Below, in pieces: positions 1-7,908 of a stretch of DNA of 64,000 bases (its first letter is position 1; every line of letters starts with the position of its first letter). The DNA is taken from the NCBI RefSeq assembly GCF_900112755.1, contig NZ_FOMW01000002.1, positions 62,001 to 126,000 on the forward strand. The letters are read 5' to 3'. The position numbers and the translations under genes are program-made. Below the pieces are notes generated by a model. The model did no database searches and was not told the DNA's origin. It saw only the letters and a list, made by a program, of their open reading frames with translations. The DNA comes from Sulfitobacter brevis. GTDB taxonomy: Bacteria > Pseudomonadota > Alphaproteobacteria > Rhodobacterales > Rhodobacteraceae.

Positions 1-150
1 GCTGCGGAAGAACGGGGTTTTGAACTCCGCCATCCACGCGCGATAAAGCCGTGCCGGTTGGGCGGAGAGCAGGTCGGCGCGGAACAACTTGGCATAACGC
101 CAAAGCGAGACCTTGTCGGGCCGGCTGGGCGGTTTCGGAGGCTGGGTCAT
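1..150 (-). CDS. N-terminal fragment of a probable cytochrome P450 (runs off left edge)
   Basis: Reading the minus strand from an ATG at 148-150 gives an uninterrupted 50-residue start, MTQPPKPPSRPDKVSLWRYA and onward, to the window edge. The stretch ending ARLYRAWMAEFKTPFFRS resembles the N-terminus of roseobacter cytochrome P450 proteins as I recall them; no haem-binding Cys region is inside the window, so the family call is inference. The start codon overlaps the stop of the upstream hydrolase gene by ATGA (147-150), implying translational coupling and one transcript. It could be another soluble enzyme; the rest of the gene would settle it. Confidence 0.45.
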   Translation of the reverse strand, partial: MTQPPKPPSRPDKVSLWRYAKLFRADLLSAQPARLYRAWMAEFKTPFFRS

Positions 151-1415
151 GCGGCAACAAATGGGTATTTGTTGACCGCTGCCTCGATCCGCGATTTGGA
201 AGGCGCGCGGCCGGCATAGCGCGCCGCCAAAGTCATCGGACCTGCTGTAATCTGGAAGTAGTCGTAGTCTTTTGGCCGGTCAAAGGCGCAAAGGTATTGA
301 AAATGCAGGCGGAAAAACCGCCACCGAAGCTCTTTCCACCGCGCCGCACTTAACGATTGGGTAAAGGCGGCTGAAAAGACCAGCGGCCATTTTTTCCCCT
401 CGGGAGCCACGCCGCTCACCGCTACGGGATCACACAGCGCAAAGGCGCAGCCGTCTCCGGGCGCGGTGACGTCCACCCATGTCAACTCATCGCGGGTGCA
501 CAGATATTGAAGGTCCGCCCGCAAACGATGGGCCTTTGGTAGAAACGAAACCATCGGGACAACCTGCCCCAACGACAGAAATGACAGAACCGGCCCGCTT
601 GCGGACGCTCTGCCTTGACGGATCAGATCGGCGAGAATCGACACGCCCAGATGCGCGCCGGAGGAATGGCCGACAACCAACACCTCTTGGGAATTCTCGG
701 ACAGCGCCGCAGCTATGGAATCCGCAAATTGCGCCATCCGTGCCTCAAGCTCAGGGGGATTGGCCCCGTTTGTGGAGGCCGAATAGGCGTAATCGTGCAT
801 CAGGTAGTAGGCGAAAAACTTACCGTCTTTGCGTTTGAACCACCGCAGGATCAGCGGCACGATCACAGCAGCGGCGAGTAAAGCAGATGCCGTAGAAATC
901 CATCCGGCAAGCGTCTCTGAAAGAACAAGTTTGGCGATGTAACCGACCGCTTCGGCAATACCCCAGCCAACCAGCGCCGCAATCGCCAACGCGAGGGCAA
1001 GCTGCAAAAGTAGCATGCCAACCGGATAAAGCGCTGCAATCACCGGACCTTTGCGCAGCTTCATCAACCGGCCCATAGCGCCTGACGAGATGTAGACCCA
1101 AGCGGTGCGCAATAGCTGGGCATAGGTGGCGGGGATCGATGTGCTCATACTGTTGCGGACAATATCTGACCAGACCAGTACTTCTACTTCAGCCTTAACA
1201 TCAATACCGTCAATCAAACCATTGACATGCCAACCGTAATTTCCGCCTGATTTGCGCGGCTTCAATCCGATTTCATAGCCGGATATTGCCGCCTGCGCCT
1301 GCCCCTCCTTGCGGTACAGTTCGCGGTAGCGCCTTGGATGAATCGGGTCATAGCCAGGGATGTAAAACACCCTGCGTCTGGTTACCGGATCTGTGATCTG
1401 CCCTGTCATGGCCAA
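147..1415 (-). CDS. Membrane-anchored alpha/beta-hydrolase-like protein
   Basis: A 422-residue protein with no named function. A GHSSG nucleophile elbow (VVGHSSGAHLG, about residue 250) fits a serine hydrolase/lipase of the alpha/beta fold. Two hydrophobic segments around residues 125-150 and 165-190 suggest membrane anchoring, with the catalytic part following. The N-terminus carries FYIPGYDPIHPRRYRELYR, which looks like the first strand and oxyanion region of such a hydrolase. Its stop overlaps the start of the P450-like gene by 4 nt, so the two probably work together. Substrate unknown; family call by motif only. Confidence 0.6.
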   Translation of the reverse strand: MAMTGQITDPVTRRRVFYIPGYDPIHPRRYRELYRKEGQAQAAISGYEIGLKPRKSGGNYGWHVNGLIDGIDVKAEVEVLVWSDIVRNSMSTSIPATYAQLLRTAWVYISSGAMGRLMKLRKGPVIAALYPVGMLLLQLALALAIAALVGWGIAEAVGYIAKLVLSETLAGWISTASALLAAAVIVPLILRWFKRKDGKFFAYYLMHDYAYSASTNGANPPELEARMAQFADSIAAALSENSQEVLVVGHSSGAHLGVSILADLIRQGRASASGPVLSFLSLGQVVPMVSFLPKAHRLRADLQYLCTRDELTWVDVTAPGDGCAFALCDPVAVSGVAPEGKKWPLVFSAAFTQSLSAARWKELRWRFFRLHFQYLCAFDRPKDYDYFQITAGPMTLAARYAGRAPSKSRIEAAVNKYPFVAA

Positions 1416-1489
1416 ATTCTAGCGGCGTTTCTAGCCGAGAGTAAGGCGTTTTTCAGCCCTCATTAGCACTGGCTGAACGCCGTGCTATT

Positions 1490-2242
1490 TCAGCCCAGAA
1501 CCCCGAGTGCTGGAAAGACCTCCAGCAGCCAGAACGAGAAGGCCGAGAAGGCGCCCGTCAGCAGTGCCACGCCAACGATGATCAGCAAAATGCCCATCAC
1601 GCGCTCAATCAATTGCATGTGGCGTTTAAGGCGGTTCATCACGCCCATGGCGCGGGTGATGAACATCGCTGCCAGCAGAAACGGAATACCCAACCCGGCG
1701 GCATAGATGCCCAAAAGCAAGGTCCCGCGTGAAACCGAAGCCTCGGAGGCCGCAAGGCTGAGAATCGCGCCCAACTGCGGGCCAATACACGGCGTCCAGC
1801 CGAAGGCGAAGGCCAGCCCGAGGATATAGGCGCCGAAGGACGACCCGCCTTTGTCTCCCGCTTCCACCCGCATTTCGCGGTTCAGGAACGGGATGCGGAA
1901 AACGCCGAGAAAGTGCAGGCCGAACAGGATAACAACCGCCCCCGAAATCCTCGAAAAAAGCACTTGGTTTTGCAAGAAGAACGAACCGAACAGCGAGGCG
2001 GTGAACCCGAGGATCAAGAACACTGTGCTCAAGCCTAGCACAAAGAACAGCGCTGCAATCACCGCCCGACGCCTCGCAGCCGAGACGCTGGACATATCGC
2101 CCAGTGAAACGCCGCTCATATAGGCCAGATAGGGTGGCACAATGGGCAGGACGCAGGGGCTGAGAAAGCTGATAATCCCCGCCATAAGTGCGACGATCAT
2201 GGCAGGGAGAAGGCCTGCATCTATAAGTTCAATACCAAACAT
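1490..2242 (-). CDS. ccdA: CcdA-type cytochrome c biogenesis / thiol-disulfide membrane transporter
   Basis: A 250-residue polytopic membrane protein of the CcdA/DsbD-beta family, which carries electrons from cytoplasmic thioredoxin across the inner membrane to periplasmic thiol proteins, including those of cytochrome c maturation. The FLSPCVLPIVPPYLAYMSG motif near residue 25 and a second motif, FGWTPCIGPQLGAIL, each hold one of the two redox cysteines expected for the family. About six hydrophobic helices are visible. I chose the ATG at 2240-2242 (MFGIELIDAG) because upstream residues are not family-like and the divergent tusA gene starts nearby at 2336. Confidence 0.9.
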   Translation of the reverse strand: MFGIELIDAGLLPAMIVALMAGIISFLSPCVLPIVPPYLAYMSGVSLGDMSSVSAARRRAVIAALFFVLGLSTVFLILGFTASLFGSFFLQNQVLFSRISGAVVILFGLHFLGVFRIPFLNREMRVEAGDKGGSSFGAYILGLAFAFGWTPCIGPQLGAILSLAASEASVSRGTLLLGIYAAGLGIPFLLAAMFITRAMGVMNRLKRHMQLIERVMGILLIIVGVALLTGAFSAFSFWLLEVFPALGVLG

Positions 2243-2335
2243 AACCGCATGCTTAGTCTTCTTGCTGCCCGCCGTCACGCCCTGCGTTCTCACAAGGTTG
2301 TGGACGCAGTGTAACATCCGAGGTATCTGGCGTTT

Positions 2336-2563
2336 ATGACCATTCATGATCTTGATGCCACGGGGCTTTTGTGTCCGCTTCCAGTCCTGAAAGCGCGCAA
2401 GCGTTTGCAACCTCTGGCGGCTGGCGACATCTTAAAATTACGTGCCGATGATCCCGCAGCGGTGATTGATGTGCCGCATTTTTGCGCCGAGGCGGGCCAT
2501 ACATTGGTCGAGACGCAGGATGAAGGTGCGGCGCAGGTTTATTTGATCCGCAAGGGCGGCTAG
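2336..2563 (+). CDS. tusA: TusA/SirA family sulfur carrier protein
   Basis: A 75-residue protein of the TusA family, small cytoplasmic proteins that accept persulfide sulfur and pass it on, classically for 2-thiouridine tRNA modification. The diagnostic CPLPVLKARKRL motif (Cys at residue 13) is intact, and the length is full for the family. It is transcribed divergently from ccdA, and no other Tus genes are nearby, so the exact sulfur pathway is not shown. Family call is firm; the role in tRNA thiolation versus another sulfur relay is inference. Confidence 0.85.
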   Translation: MTIHDLDATGLLCPLPVLKARKRLQPLAAGDILKLRADDPAAVIDVPHFCAEAGHTLVETQDEGAAQVYLIRKGG

Positions 2564-2654
2564 AGAGACCGCGCTTGCACTGACAGGGGCTTTGCCGACA
2601 GCCCTACATACTGCACTCTGCGCAAGAAACCAGCTGGAAATTTTCTCCCCCCGA

Positions 2655-2688
2655 TAAAAGACAAAGGGGGCAGCCAAAGCCACCCCCT
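2655..2688 (-). terminator. Intrinsic terminator of rne
   Basis: On the minus strand, 26 nt after the rne stop codon, GGGGGTGGC and GCTGCCCCC form a 9-bp stem (with two G-T wobbles) around a TTTG loop, followed by TTTGTCTTTT. Confidence 0.7.
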
Positions 2689-2713
2689 CGGTTCATTCTA
2701 TATATCGCGAAGC

Positions 2714-5635
2714 TTACCCGCCGAGCGACCACCAGCCCTTACGGCGTGGCTTTTTCTCGACCGGCTTGCTCTCGGGCTCAGGCTCGACCGCTGCTGCGGG
2801 CGCTGGGGCAGGTTCAGGCGCTGGGACAGATTCTGAAGGTGCCTCTGTCGCGACCGGTTCAGGCGCGCTTTGCTCGACCACAACAGGCTCGGAACGAGCC
2901 GGCTCCGGCTGTGCCGGTGTGGTTTCAACTGCCGCAGTCTCGACTGGTGCCGCTTCAGTTGGAACAGGCTCTGCCGCGACGGGTGTCGGCGCGGTGTCGC
3001 CCTGCGGCGCAGCTTCCTCAATCACGGCAGCTTTCGGCTTTGCACGGCTGCGCGATGCACGCGGCTTGGGCTTGGGCTTCTCTTCGCCCTCTGCTGTCGC
3101 CTCGGCTGCGTCCTCGGTCTTCGCTGCGGTCTTGGCTTTGCTGCTGCGCGAGCGGGTCGATTTGGCCTTGGGTTTTGGCTTGGCCGCACCCTCATCCCCT
3201 TCAGGAACGGGTTCGGCAGCTCTAGCGTCGGCCTCTGCTGCTGGTTCAGATGCCTGCACGTCCTGCGTTGCTTCTGACGCCTCAACCTTCTTCTTCGCAC
3301 TGCCGGAGCGTGACCGGCTGCGGGTTGTCGGCTTTGGCTTGCTGGCAGCAGCCTCGCCCGATTGCGCTTCAGCGGAAGCCTCTACAGGCTCGCCATCACC
3401 GGCATCTGCGGTTTCGGACTGCGCGTCATTGCGGTTGTCACCGTTTTGCTCGTCACGATCGCCGTTCTCGCCGTTGCCGTTCTCGCCGTTGCCGTTCTTG
3501 TTCCGGCCGCGGCTGCGGCTCCGCCGACGACGGCGGCGCTTGGGTTTACCCTCACCGTCTGTCTGCTGGCCATTCTCGTCTTGCTGATCTGACGATTGCG
3601 ACTCCTCTGCAGCTTCGGTCACGACCTCGTCTGCGTCTTCGTCTTCTTCTTCGTTGGCTTCATCTTCGTCGATTTGATCCATCAGCGAGGTATCCACCGA
3701 CACAACATGAGCGACGGGTGCAACCACGCGGGTTGCTGTCTTGAATTTCTCGATGTTGAAATCAGGGCTGATCAGGCTGGGGTCGCCTTCAATCCGAACC
3801 GAAAGCGTATAGCGACCTTCGATATGGGCGATATGCTCACGCTTTTGGTTCATCAAGAAGTTAGCGATGCCGACCGGACAGGTCACCAACACTTCGCGTG
3901 AACGACGGCGCGTGCCCTCTTCCTCGATCTGGCGCAGGATCGACAGCGCAAGGTTGTCGTCCGAGCGGACCAGACCAGTGCCGTGGCAGGCATGGCACGG
4001 CTGGGTCGTTGCTTCGATCATGCCGGGGCGCAGACGCTGGCGTGACATTTCCATCAAGCCAAAGCCTGAGATCCGGCCAACCTGAATGCGGGCGCGGTCG
4101 GTCTTGAGCTTGTCTTTCATCAGTTTTTCAACGGCGGCGTTGTTCTTACGCTCGTCCATGTCGATGAAGTCGATGACAATCAGGCCCGCAAGGTCACGCA
4201 AACGCAGCTGACGCGCCACTTCGGCGGCAGCCTCAAGGTTGGTCTTGGTCGCGGTTTGCTCGATCGAGCCTTCTTTCGTGGCGCGGCCCGAGTTCACGTC
4301 GATAGCGACCAGCGCTTCGGTCACACCGATCACGATATAGCCACCCGAGGGCAGTTGAACCGTCGGATTGAACATCGCGCTCAGATAGCTTTCGACCTGA
4401 TAGCGCGCAAACAGCGGCAGGTTTTCCGAGTAAAGCTTCACGTTTTTAGCATGCGATGGCATGATCATCTTCATGAAATCTTTGGCGATGCGATAGCCGC
4501 GCTCGCCCTCGACGAAAACCTCGTCGATGTCACGGTTATAAAGATCGCGGATCGACCGTTTGATCAGATCGCCCTCTTCGTAGATCTTGGCCGGCGCGAT
4601 GGATTTCAGGGTCAGTTCACGGATCTGTTCCCACAGCCGCTGTAGGTACTCGTAGTCGCGCTTGATCTCCGCCTTGGTGCGCTTGGCGCCGGCGGTGCGC
4701 ACAATCAGGCCAGCGCCCGCAGGCACCTTAATCTCGTTTGCGATTTCTTTGAGCTTCTTGCGGTCAACGGCATTGGTGATCTTGCGGCTGATACCACCGC
4801 CACGTGCCGTATTGGGCATCAAGACGCAATAGCGGCCTGCCAGCGACAGATAGGTAGTGAGCGCCGCGCCTTTGTTGCCGCGCTCTTCTTTAACAACCTG
4901 CACCAGCATGATCTGGCGGACTTTGACGACTTCCTGAATTTTATAACGCTTGGCGCGGGGCTTGCGCACAGGGCGCAGGTCTTCGGCGTCATCTTCATCC
5001 GCAACGGATTCGATGCTGTCGTCCTTGGCCGCGGCGTCATTGCCTTTGGAGATTTCTTCCTCGGCGTCGTCAGAGCCGTTCTCGTCGCTGTCGTCTTCAT
5101 CCACGCTGGGTGTATCAACCGGCGATTCCGCTACCCGCTCCATAGGTGAGGAGGCAACCTCGTCCCCGACTTCGACTTCATCGTCTTCCGTCAGATCGAC
5201 GGTTTCCATGCCCTCGATCTCGGTGCTGGCGGTGGCGTCGTTGCTGCGGGTGTCTTCAGCCTTGGAGGACGAACGGCTGCGCGAGCGCGACCGTGAGGAG
5301 CGCTTGGGTTTGTCTTCGCCATCTTCCTTGGCGGCCTGCGCTTCAGCATAGGCACGCTCTTCCTCGAGCAGCGCCCTACGGTCTGCGACGGGGATCTGGT
5401 AATAATCGGGGTGAATTTCCGAAAAGGCGAGGAAGCCATGACGGTTTCCGCCATAGTCCACAAAAGCAGCCTGCAGCGAGGGCTCAACCCTTGTCACCTT
5501 GGCGAGGTAAATATTGCCAGCTAGCTGGCGTTTGTTTTCCGATTCAAAGTCAAATTCCTCAACTTTGTTTCCGTCTACGACAACAACACGGGTCTCTTCC
5601 GCGTGCGTTGCGTCGATAAGCATTTTCTTAGGCAT
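2714..5635 (-). CDS. rne: Ribonuclease E
   Basis: A 973-residue endoribonuclease of the RNase E/G family, the core of the RNA degradosome and of rRNA/mRNA processing. The start MPKKMLIDATHAEETRVVVV and the following S1 region (LAGNIYLAKVTRVEPSLQAAFVDYG) are typical. An acidic insertion of roughly residues 115-225 lies inside the S1 part, as in other alphaproteobacteria. The catalytic part holds VAIDVNSGR and IVIDFIDMDE (metal-binding acidic residues) and the CHACHGTG zinc-link motif. The last ~320 residues are low-complexity, first Arg/Ser/Asn-rich then Ala/Glu/Pro-rich, the usual RNA- and protein-binding scaffold. An in-frame ATG five codons upstream is less family-like. The many long opposite-strand ORFs here are artefacts of this composition. 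Confidence 0.95.
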   Translation of the reverse strand: MPKKMLIDATHAEETRVVVVDGNKVEEFDFESENKRQLAGNIYLAKVTRVEPSLQAAFVDYGGNRHGFLAFSEIHPDYYQIPVADRRALLEEERAYAEAQAAKEDGEDKPKRSSRSRSRSRSSSKAEDTRSNDATASTEIEGMETVDLTEDDEVEVGDEVASSPMERVAESPVDTPSVDEDDSDENGSDDAEEEISKGNDAAAKDDSIESVADEDDAEDLRPVRKPRAKRYKIQEVVKVRQIMLVQVVKEERGNKGAALTTYLSLAGRYCVLMPNTARGGGISRKITNAVDRKKLKEIANEIKVPAGAGLIVRTAGAKRTKAEIKRDYEYLQRLWEQIRELTLKSIAPAKIYEEGDLIKRSIRDLYNRDIDEVFVEGERGYRIAKDFMKMIMPSHAKNVKLYSENLPLFARYQVESYLSAMFNPTVQLPSGGYIVIGVTEALVAIDVNSGRATKEGSIEQTATKTNLEAAAEVARQLRLRDLAGLIVIDFIDMDERKNNAAVEKLMKDKLKTDRARIQVGRISGFGLMEMSRQRLRPGMIEATTQPCHACHGTGLVRSDDNLALSILRQIEEEGTRRRSREVLVTCPVGIANFLMNQKREHIAHIEGRYTLSVRIEGDPSLISPDFNIEKFKTATRVVAPVAHVVSVDTSLMDQIDEDEANEEEDEDADEVVTEAAEESQSSDQQDENGQQTDGEGKPKRRRRRRSRSRGRNKNGNGENGNGENGDRDEQNGDNRNDAQSETADAGDGEPVEASAEAQSGEAAASKPKPTTRSRSRSGSAKKKVEASEATQDVQASEPAAEADARAAEPVPEGDEGAAKPKPKAKSTRSRSSKAKTAAKTEDAAEATAEGEEKPKPKPRASRSRAKPKAAVIEEAAPQGDTAPTPVAAEPVPTEAAPVETAAVETTPAQPEPARSEPVVVEQSAPEPVATEAPSESVPAPEPAPAPAAAVEPEPESKPVEKKPRRKGWWSLGG

Positions 5636-6197
5636 AAATCCATACTGCACAGCACCCGCGAAACGGCGGACCCAGGGGGTGCCCCGGTTCGTGATGTGTG
5701 ACTTGTCAGGGCGATGGGGGACGCGGGCGCGACGGGGCCTGAAAAGGCCCTTATCCGTCTGCTCAATGCTGTGGCGCGCGTCATCGCGGTTCTTCTCCGG
5801 CGTAAAGAGCGGCAGTGCCGTTTCACACCCATTATAAACTGTGTCACCTACAGGGCTTGCCTGATCAGTTCGTCAGCGGTTCACTGGCCGTTTCCGGCCC
5901 AATCGGTCTGCTTTGCGCCCGTTTTGCGGGCCTGCAAGAGCAGCGAATCTCTCTAAGGAGGGTCGACACGCATCGGCATCGACAATTCCATCCCCCTAGT
6001 TAAGTGCTTTGGCGGTCAAATGACAATGGGCAATTATCGCAAAGCCTACCAATTGGCCCTTATGACCGCGATCGCTTGACAAGGCGGCGGCTGGGCGAAA
6101 CATTTGCATTATTGCGCCGCAGCACCTTTCGCGCGGCATTTATTGCTATTTGACGGCACCTGGTGAAGGCACCGTTGGCCACAAGGATTTACAGATT
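5636..6197. other. Intergenic region with rne leader and divergent promoter region
   Basis: About 560 bases without a supported gene separate rne from the divergent lipoprotein gene. RNase E genes commonly have long autoregulatory 5' leaders, and a hairpin GGGCC-N6-GGCCC is visible at 5735-5750. For the rightward gene a perfect TTGACA is present at 6076-6081, but the hexamer 17 bp downstream (AACATT) is a weak -10. No small ORF with a convincing ribosome site was found. Confidence 0.4.
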
Positions 6198-6488
6198 ATG
6201 CCAATCTTCCGCCCTGCCCTTGCCTGCCTCGCCTTGATTGGCCTTGCCGCCTGTGACGAAGTCGCCGTTGCGGGGGACCCGGCCGCGTTGGCCGACGTGC
6301 GCGGGCAGAAAAGCTGTGTAGCGGCAGTGGCCGATCACACCGGCATCGCAGGCGCCAGCATCAATGCCACCATTCCAGTGATCGAGCTGAACCGTTTTAT
6401 CGTGAATGTACCCAATGGCAGCCGCTGGACCTGCATCACCGATGCGAACGGCACAGCGACCCAGATCGTCGAGCAGCAAACCGGCTGA
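6198..6488 (+). CDS. Small conserved-type lipoprotein
   Basis: A 96-residue protein with a lipoprotein signal: hydrophobic MPIFRPALACLALIGLAAC with lipobox LAAC, lipidated Cys at residue 19. The mature part is only about 78 residues, holds two further cysteines (KSCVAAV and WTCIT) that could form a disulfide, and has no motif that I recognise. AAGGA at 6183-6187 serves as the ribosome site, which selects the ATG at 6198 over the upstream in-frame ATG at 6150. It is followed by a strong terminator, so it is monocistronic. Function unknown. Confidence 0.75.
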   Translation: MPIFRPALACLALIGLAACDEVAVAGDPAALADVRGQKSCVAAVADHTGIAGASINATIPVIELNRFIVNVPNGSRWTCITDANGTATQIVEQQTG

Positions 6489-6511
6489 TAGATGGGCATA
6501 GAGTTTACCTT

Positions 6512-6549
6512 AAAGGGGCCGCGCGTTGCTTGACACGCGGCCCCTTTTT
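6512..6549 (+). terminator. Strong intrinsic terminator
   Basis: A GC-rich stem (AAAGGGGCCGCG paired with CGCGGCCCCTTT) with an 8-12 nt loop is followed by a T run, 23 nt after the lipoprotein stop. It also separates that gene from the convergent dctD-like gene. Confidence 0.85.
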
Positions 6550-6570
6550 AACCGCCAGCTATGAGCAGCC

Positions 6571-7905
6571 TTACAGGTATTCCGACCGCTGCAGGCCATA
6601 CTTCGCCATCTTTTCATTCAACGTCCGGCGCGGCAGGCAAAGTTCGTCCATCACGTTGGCAATAGAGCCCTTGTGACGGCGCATGGTGTTGTCGATCAGC
6701 ATCCGCTCAAAGGCTTCGACGTACTCTTTCAACGGCTTTCCTTCTGTGGTCATCACCGGCTGCATCTCGTCATGATCCGACATCAACAGCGAAGCGATCG
6801 TGCCCGAGCCGCGCCGCGATTGCAGCACCGCGCGTTCCGCAACATTGATCAACTGGCGCACGTTACCCGGCCAAGGCGCTTGCAACAGTTGCGCCGCTTC
6901 CTGCGCCGAGACCTGCGGTGCTTCGCAGCCGTATTCATCGGCGAACTGATCGCTTAGACGCGTAAACAGGGTAAGGATATCCTCACCGCGCTGGCGCAGT
7001 GGCGGCACGGTGATCCGCAAGGCGGCAAGGCGGTAAAACAGATCCGAGCGCAGCGCATCTTCCGAAGTTTGGCCCGCTTCTTGCAGGTTGGAAATCGCGA
7101 CAATCCGCGTCTCGGCGGGTGTGCCCTGCTCGTTGATCACACTCAGCAGGCGCGCTTGAAGGGTTTCGCTCAAAGCTTCGATGTCTTCGAGAACCAAGGT
7201 GCCGCCACGGGCTTCCTCAATCGCAGGCAATTGCGCGTCTTCGGGCTGCATCGGACCGAACAAGCGTTTGCTCAGCGCATCTTCCTCGAACGCCCCGCAG
7301 GACACCAGAACGAACTTTTTACCAGCGCGGCTGCCCACGGCATGTAGCGCATGGGCCACCAAGGTTTTACCCGTGCCAGTTTCGCCATCAATCAGCACAT
7401 GGCCGTCGGCCTGCCCCAGATCGAGGATATCCTCGCGCAACCGCTCCATCACCGGAGACTGACCGATCAGCTTTTTCATTAACTGGCCGCCGTCTGACAG
7501 CTCCCGACGCAGGGCGCGGTTGTCCATCACCAAACGGCGCGCATTGGTGGCCTTCTTGGCTAACTCGCTCATCCTGTCTGGGTTAAAGGGCTTTTCGAGG
7601 AAATCGAATGCGCCCACGCGCATCGCTTCAACAGCCATTGGCACATCGCCGTGGCCGGTGATCATAATCACCGGCAGCGCACTATCGTTGCCCATCAATT
7701 TCTTAAGAAACTGCATGCCATCCATGCCCGGCATCTTGATGTCGGAAATGACGATACCGGGGTAATCCGGCCCCAAGATCTTCAAGGCTTCCTCGGCACT
7801 TGCAAAGGTTTCGGTGTCATAGCCCGAAAGGGCCAGCCACTGGCTGATGGACTGACGCATGTCCTGTTCGTCATCGACAATCGCGATCTTCATTGCCTGT
7901 GCCAT
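6571..7905 (-). CDS. dctD: DctD-like NtrC-family response regulator lacking the GAFTGA loop
   Basis: A 444-residue regulator: receiver domain (residues 5-120, DD at 11-12, phospho-acceptor Asp55, Lys105), AAA+ domain (Walker A GETGTGKT at 174-181; FYRLAALRITVPPLRQRGEDI sensor/arginine region), and a C-terminal Fis-type HTH (HKGSIANVMDELCLPRRTLNEKM). Two deviations stand out. The GAFTGA loop that contacts sigma-54 is absent: after LFG at 216-218 come PMQPEDAQLPAIEEARGG, with about a dozen residues deleted. The Walker B reads LVLEDIE instead of the usual LFLDEIG. R. capsulatus NtrC is the known precedent for loss of GAFTGA and activation with sigma-70 polymerase. Downstream partner of the kinase gene (3-nt gap). 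The symbol reflects homology; no dctP/Q/M genes are near. Confidence 0.85.
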   Translation of the reverse strand: MAQAMKIAIVDDEQDMRQSISQWLALSGYDTETFASAEEALKILGPDYPGIVISDIKMPGMDGMQFLKKLMGNDSALPVIMITGHGDVPMAVEAMRVGAFDFLEKPFNPDRMSELAKKATNARRLVMDNRALRRELSDGGQLMKKLIGQSPVMERLREDILDLGQADGHVLIDGETGTGKTLVAHALHAVGSRAGKKFVLVSCGAFEEDALSKRLFGPMQPEDAQLPAIEEARGGTLVLEDIEALSETLQARLLSVINEQGTPAETRIVAISNLQEAGQTSEDALRSDLFYRLAALRITVPPLRQRGEDILTLFTRLSDQFADEYGCEAPQVSAQEAAQLLQAPWPGNVRQLINVAERAVLQSRRGSGTIASLLMSDHDEMQPVMTTEGKPLKEYVEAFERMLIDNTMRRHKGSIANVMDELCLPRRTLNEKMAKYGLQRSEYL

Positions 7906-7908
7906 CTG

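Noticed and set aside
2766..3587. Long plus-strand frame of 273 codons rich in Ala, Ser and Gly
   Set aside because: It is antisense to the low-complexity C-terminus of RNase E; composition explains the open frame and the product has no family features.
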